Source: Scatomorpha pullicola (GTDB taxonomy: Bacteria; Bacillota; Clostridia; Oscillospirales; Oscillospiraceae). Taken from it: a stretch of 14,491 nt of DNA. Below the pieces are notes generated by a model. The model was not told the DNA's origin. It saw only the letters and a list, made by a program, of their open reading frames with translations, and did no database searches. A program made the position numbers and the translations under genes. The number at the start of each line of letters is the position of its first letter. The first letter of the stretch is position 1. Below, piece after piece: positions 12,756-14,491 of this stretch. The DNA is taken from the NCBI GenBank assembly GCA_018716545.1, contig DVJU01000114.1, positions 1 through 14,491 on the forward strand, written 5' to 3'.

Positions 12756-13604
12756 TCACTTAACCGTGTTCTCGAGCACGCCGATGCCGTCTATTTCGCA
12801 GCGCACAACGTCGCCGGATTTTAGGTACTTGGGCGGGGTGAAGCCCATGCCTACGCCTGCGGGGGTGCCCATGGCGATGATGGTGCCGGCCTTGAGCGTT
12901 ATGCCGGCGGAGAGCTCGGCTATGACGTGCGCGGCGCCGTATATCTCATAGCGCGTATTGCTGTCCTGGCGCAGCTCGCCGTTGATGTAGCAGCGGATGG
13001 GCAGCTCCGGCTCCCATGGGAACTCGTCGCGCGTGACTATCCAGGGACCCATGGCCGTATGGGTATCGAGGCTCTTGCCGAAGTAGAACTGCTTGTGCGC
13101 GGTCTGCAGGTTGCGGGCGGACACGTCGTTGAGGACGCTGTAGCCCAGGACGTAATCCGCGGCGTTCTCCTCGCTGACCCTGTACGCGTCGCGGCCGAGG
13201 ATGACGGCCAGCTCAACCTCGTAGTCGAGCGAGTCGACTATGTCAAAGTGGCCGTCTATGTGATCATCCGGGCCGATTATGTACGCGGCGCGCTTGGAGA
13301 AGTACACGGCCTTGCCGGCGTTCTTCTTGAACTCAGCTTCGCCGCCCCACTTCTCGGCCTCGGCGCTGTGCTCGACGTAGTTCATGCCCAGACAGACGAC
13401 GTCCTGCGCAGGCTCCGGTATGGGCGAGAGCACGCGCACGTCGGTGAGCGCTATGCCCTCGCCGGCGAGCATGGACTCGTCCGGCAGCGCGCCGCCGAGC
13501 GACTTGATGAGCGTGAGCATGTCCGGCGCGGCCTCGTACACCAGCTTGCCGTCGCTGACGGCGGCGAAGCGGCGTCCCTGATACTCACATGTGAGCAGTT
13601 TCAT
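12756..13604 (-). CDS. Fumarylacetoacetate hydrolase family protein
   Basis: This 282-residue protein has a small N-terminal domain and a C-terminal FAH domain. Conserved segments are CLGMNYVEHSAE (71-82), LDYEVELAVILGR (126-138, with the metal-binding Glu pair at 129 and 131), GYSVLNDVSARNLQ (154-167, with Asp160 as third ligand), FGKSLDTHTAMGP (175-187) and AMGTPAGVGMG near 243. The family cleaves C-C bonds in acylpyruvates, hydrates 2-keto-pentenoates or decarboxylates oxaloacetate, using Mg or Mn. The specific reaction cannot be fixed. The ATG is preceded by GGAGG at 10 bases. It lies 49 bases after the zinc-ribbon gene and may be read with it or from its own weak promoter. A link to the imino-acid pathway downstream is possible but unproven. 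Confidence 0.9.
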   Translation of the reverse strand: MKLLTCEYQGRRFAAVSDGKLVYEAAPDMLTLIKSLGGALPDESMLAGEGIALTDVRVLSPIPEPAQDVVCLGMNYVEHSAEAEKWGGEAEFKKNAGKAVYFSKRAAYIIGPDDHIDGHFDIVDSLDYEVELAVILGRDAYRVSEENAADYVLGYSVLNDVSARNLQTAHKQFYFGKSLDTHTAMGPWIVTRDEFPWEPELPIRCYINGELRQDSNTRYEIYGAAHVIAELSAGITLKAGTIIAMGTPAGVGMGFTPPKYLKSGDVVRCEIDGIGVLENTVK

Positions 13605-13653
13605 GTGTTGTGTCCTCCTGTCTTATCTTATTTTCTCTCTCAGTATATAGGGG

Positions 13654-14373
13654 TCAGTTTATAAGCGTAATCTCTCCGATCAGCGGTATGGGCTTGCGTT
13701 TGCCCTTGAGCGCGTTGCTCAGTCCGCAGAAGAAGCCCACTATGCAGAGTATGTTCAGCAGACCCACGAAGGGGATGAAGTCGAACATCCACACGATGAC
13801 CTCCAGCAGGAACAGCACCAGACCCTGGTTCACATGGTAGCGCACAAAGCGGCTGCTGGGCTTTATTATCCACGACAGCAGGAACAGCGGTCCGAAATAG
13901 CACAGCGCGCCGAGCAGCTTGTTCTTCTTCGCGTCGCTGCGGTACTCGCCCTCATAGTCGCGCGTGCCCCGGCGGGACTTGTAGCTCTCACGTCCGCGCG
14001 AGCCGGAGTTCTCGTAGGCGTCTGCGTTGTCGTAAGTAAATGTACCGCCGTCCTTGCGCTTGGAGCCGTCATATCTGAATGCGCCCTTGTCGCCGGTGCC
14101 TTTGCGCGTCTTTGAGCCGGTTCCGGCGTCGCTCCAGCGGCTCTCCGCGTCGGAGGTCTTGCCGGCCTTCTTGTACGAATACCTATATTCGCCGCTCGTG
14201 CTCTCGTCCACCTGAGCCGTGGCCGAGGCTGAGGCCGAGGCCGCGCCGGACGCGCCGGCAGAAGCTTTTTTCTTCTCCGCACGCTTTTTGCTCTCCGCCT
14301 TCGGCTCTCCGCAGGCGGGGCACTCCTCCGCCCAGTCCGGCATATATGCGCCGCAGGATTTGCAGTAACTCAT
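13654..14373 (-). CDS. Zinc-ribbon membrane protein with a disordered linker and a DUF4870-like C terminus
   Basis: The encoded protein is about 239 residues. A zinc ribbon (Cys4-x2-Cys7 ... Cys18-x2-Cys21) begins the chain. A long low-complexity linker follows (about 30-150): first Lys/Ala/Ser-rich, then rich in Tyr, Arg, Lys, Asp and Gly with recurring YRYS/YKSR-like patches. From about 155 there are three hydrophobic segments (LLGALCYFGPLFLLSWII; LVLFLLEVIVWMF; GLLNILCIVGFFCGL), in the style of DUF4870/Tic20-like small membrane proteins. The ATG at 14379 directly abuts the GAGGG ribosome site, so the ATG at 14373, six bases further on, is the better start. The function is unknown, and it appears unrelated to the metabolic genes. 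Confidence 0.8.
   Translation of the reverse strand: MSYCKSCGAYMPDWAEECPACGEPKAESKKRAEKKKASAGASGAASASASATAQVDESTSGEYRYSYKKAGKTSDAESRWSDAGTGSKTRKGTGDKGAFRYDGSKRKDGGTFTYDNADAYENSGSRGRESYKSRRGTRDYEGEYRSDAKKNKLLGALCYFGPLFLLSWIIKPSSRFVRYHVNQGLVLFLLEVIVWMFDFIPFVGLLNILCIVGFFCGLSNALKGKRKPIPLIGEITLIN
14218..14246. repeat. Short imperfect hexamer repeat within the zinc-ribbon gene
   Basis: A GAGGCC/GAGGCT hexamer is repeated about four times in the plus-strand sequence. It encodes the alternating Ala-Ser run (SASASA) of the linker. Such runs are prone to slippage and may vary in length between strains. Confidence 0.5.
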
Positions 14374-14412
14374 CTTCATCCCTCATGTGCATCATAAGAT
14401 TTCTGTGAGGGT

Positions 14413-14442
14413 ATTATATAACGCGACCGCACCTTTTGTAAA
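14413..14442 (-). promoter_or_regulatory. Predicted promoter of the zinc-ribbon membrane protein gene
   Basis: On the minus strand TTTACA (14442-14437) and a perfect TATAAT (14418-14413) are separated by 18 bases. The start would be near 14406, about 30 bases ahead of the preferred ATG at 14373. Confidence 0.7.
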
Positions 14443-14454
14443 GCGGCACAAGCC

Positions 14455-14491
14455 TCAGTTTGCCGCCTCCGGAACGCGCGGCAGGCCGGCA
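14455..14491 (-). CDS. Possible C-terminal end of a gene cut by the window edge
   Basis: A minus-strand frame enters from the window edge, reads 11 codons (AGLPRVPEAAN) with GC-rich codon choice like its neighbours, and stops with TGA at 14457-14455, just before the promoter at 14413-14442. It is too short to assign, and its reality is uncertain. Confidence 0.25.
   Translation of the reverse strand, partial: AGLPRVPEAAN

Noticed and set aside
1..14491. CRISPR arrays, tRNA or rRNA genes, insertion sequences, phage genes, in-frame selenocysteine codons
   Set aside because: No spaced identical repeats, cloverleaf-like or ribosomal sequence, transposase or integrase motif was seen. The long genes need no stop read-through.

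Overview
The window is about 14.5 kb of GC-rich DNA. Nearly every gene lies on the minus strand. Strong Shine-Dalgarno sites, many iron-sulfur and molybdenum-cofactor proteins, ATGA start/stop overlaps and frequent ATA codons point to a strictly anaerobic, high-GC bacterium. A GC-rich Clostridia lineage (Oscillospiraceae-like) or a Synergistota member would fit, but the sequence alone does not settle this. No rRNA, tRNA, CRISPR array, transposase or phage gene was seen.

Read in the direction of transcription (high to low coordinates), there are five blocks. (1) A zinc-ribbon membrane protein (13654-14373) with its own promoter. (2) A fumarylacetoacetate-hydrolase family enzyme (12756-13604), ending at a clear terminator. 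(3) A single gene (11548-12516) that joins a MocA/MobA-like nucleotidyltransferase domain to a ModE-type DNA-binding domain, with its own promoter and terminator. (4) A three-gene operon (11104 down to 7724): a YkvI-like transporter, a proline racemase/hydroxyproline epimerase family enzyme, and an MFS transporter. Its promoter lies in an AT-rich regulatory region that contains repeats. (5) A nine-gene operon (7585 down to 121), tightly packed and mostly joined by 4-bp overlaps or 1-bp gaps. It encodes a 60-residue Cys-rich protein, a three-subunit molybdenum hydroxylase (FAD, 2x[2Fe-2S] and molybdopterin subunits), and a five-protein flavin/iron-sulfur dehydrogenase. The dehydrogenase comprises a DAO-type FAD subunit, an HcnA-like [2Fe-2S] protein, an HcnB-like FAD/NAD subunit, a 2x[4Fe-4S] ferredoxin and a BFD-like [2Fe-2S] protein. 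On the plus strand, only the tail of one converging gene (1-78) is present, followed by a terminator.

The working interpretation is as follows. The window looks like a catabolic locus for a cyclic imino acid or related N-heterocycle: uptake, stereo-inversion by the racemase-family enzyme, oxidation of one enantiomer by the DAO-type dehydrogenase complex, and a second oxidation by the molybdenum hydroxylase. The dehydrogenase set resembles bacterial D-hydroxyproline dehydrogenase/HcnABC and archaeal dye-linked L-proline dehydrogenase complexes. Its translational coupling to a molybdenum hydroxylase is the unusual feature. The substrate cannot be read from sequence. The MocA-like/ModE-like fusion protein has lost the Arg, Gly and Lys residues of the nucleotidyltransferase signature, so it may act as a molybdenum-cofactor-linked regulator. 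A GATAAAT-like motif recurs in the promoter regions of blocks 3, 4 and 5.
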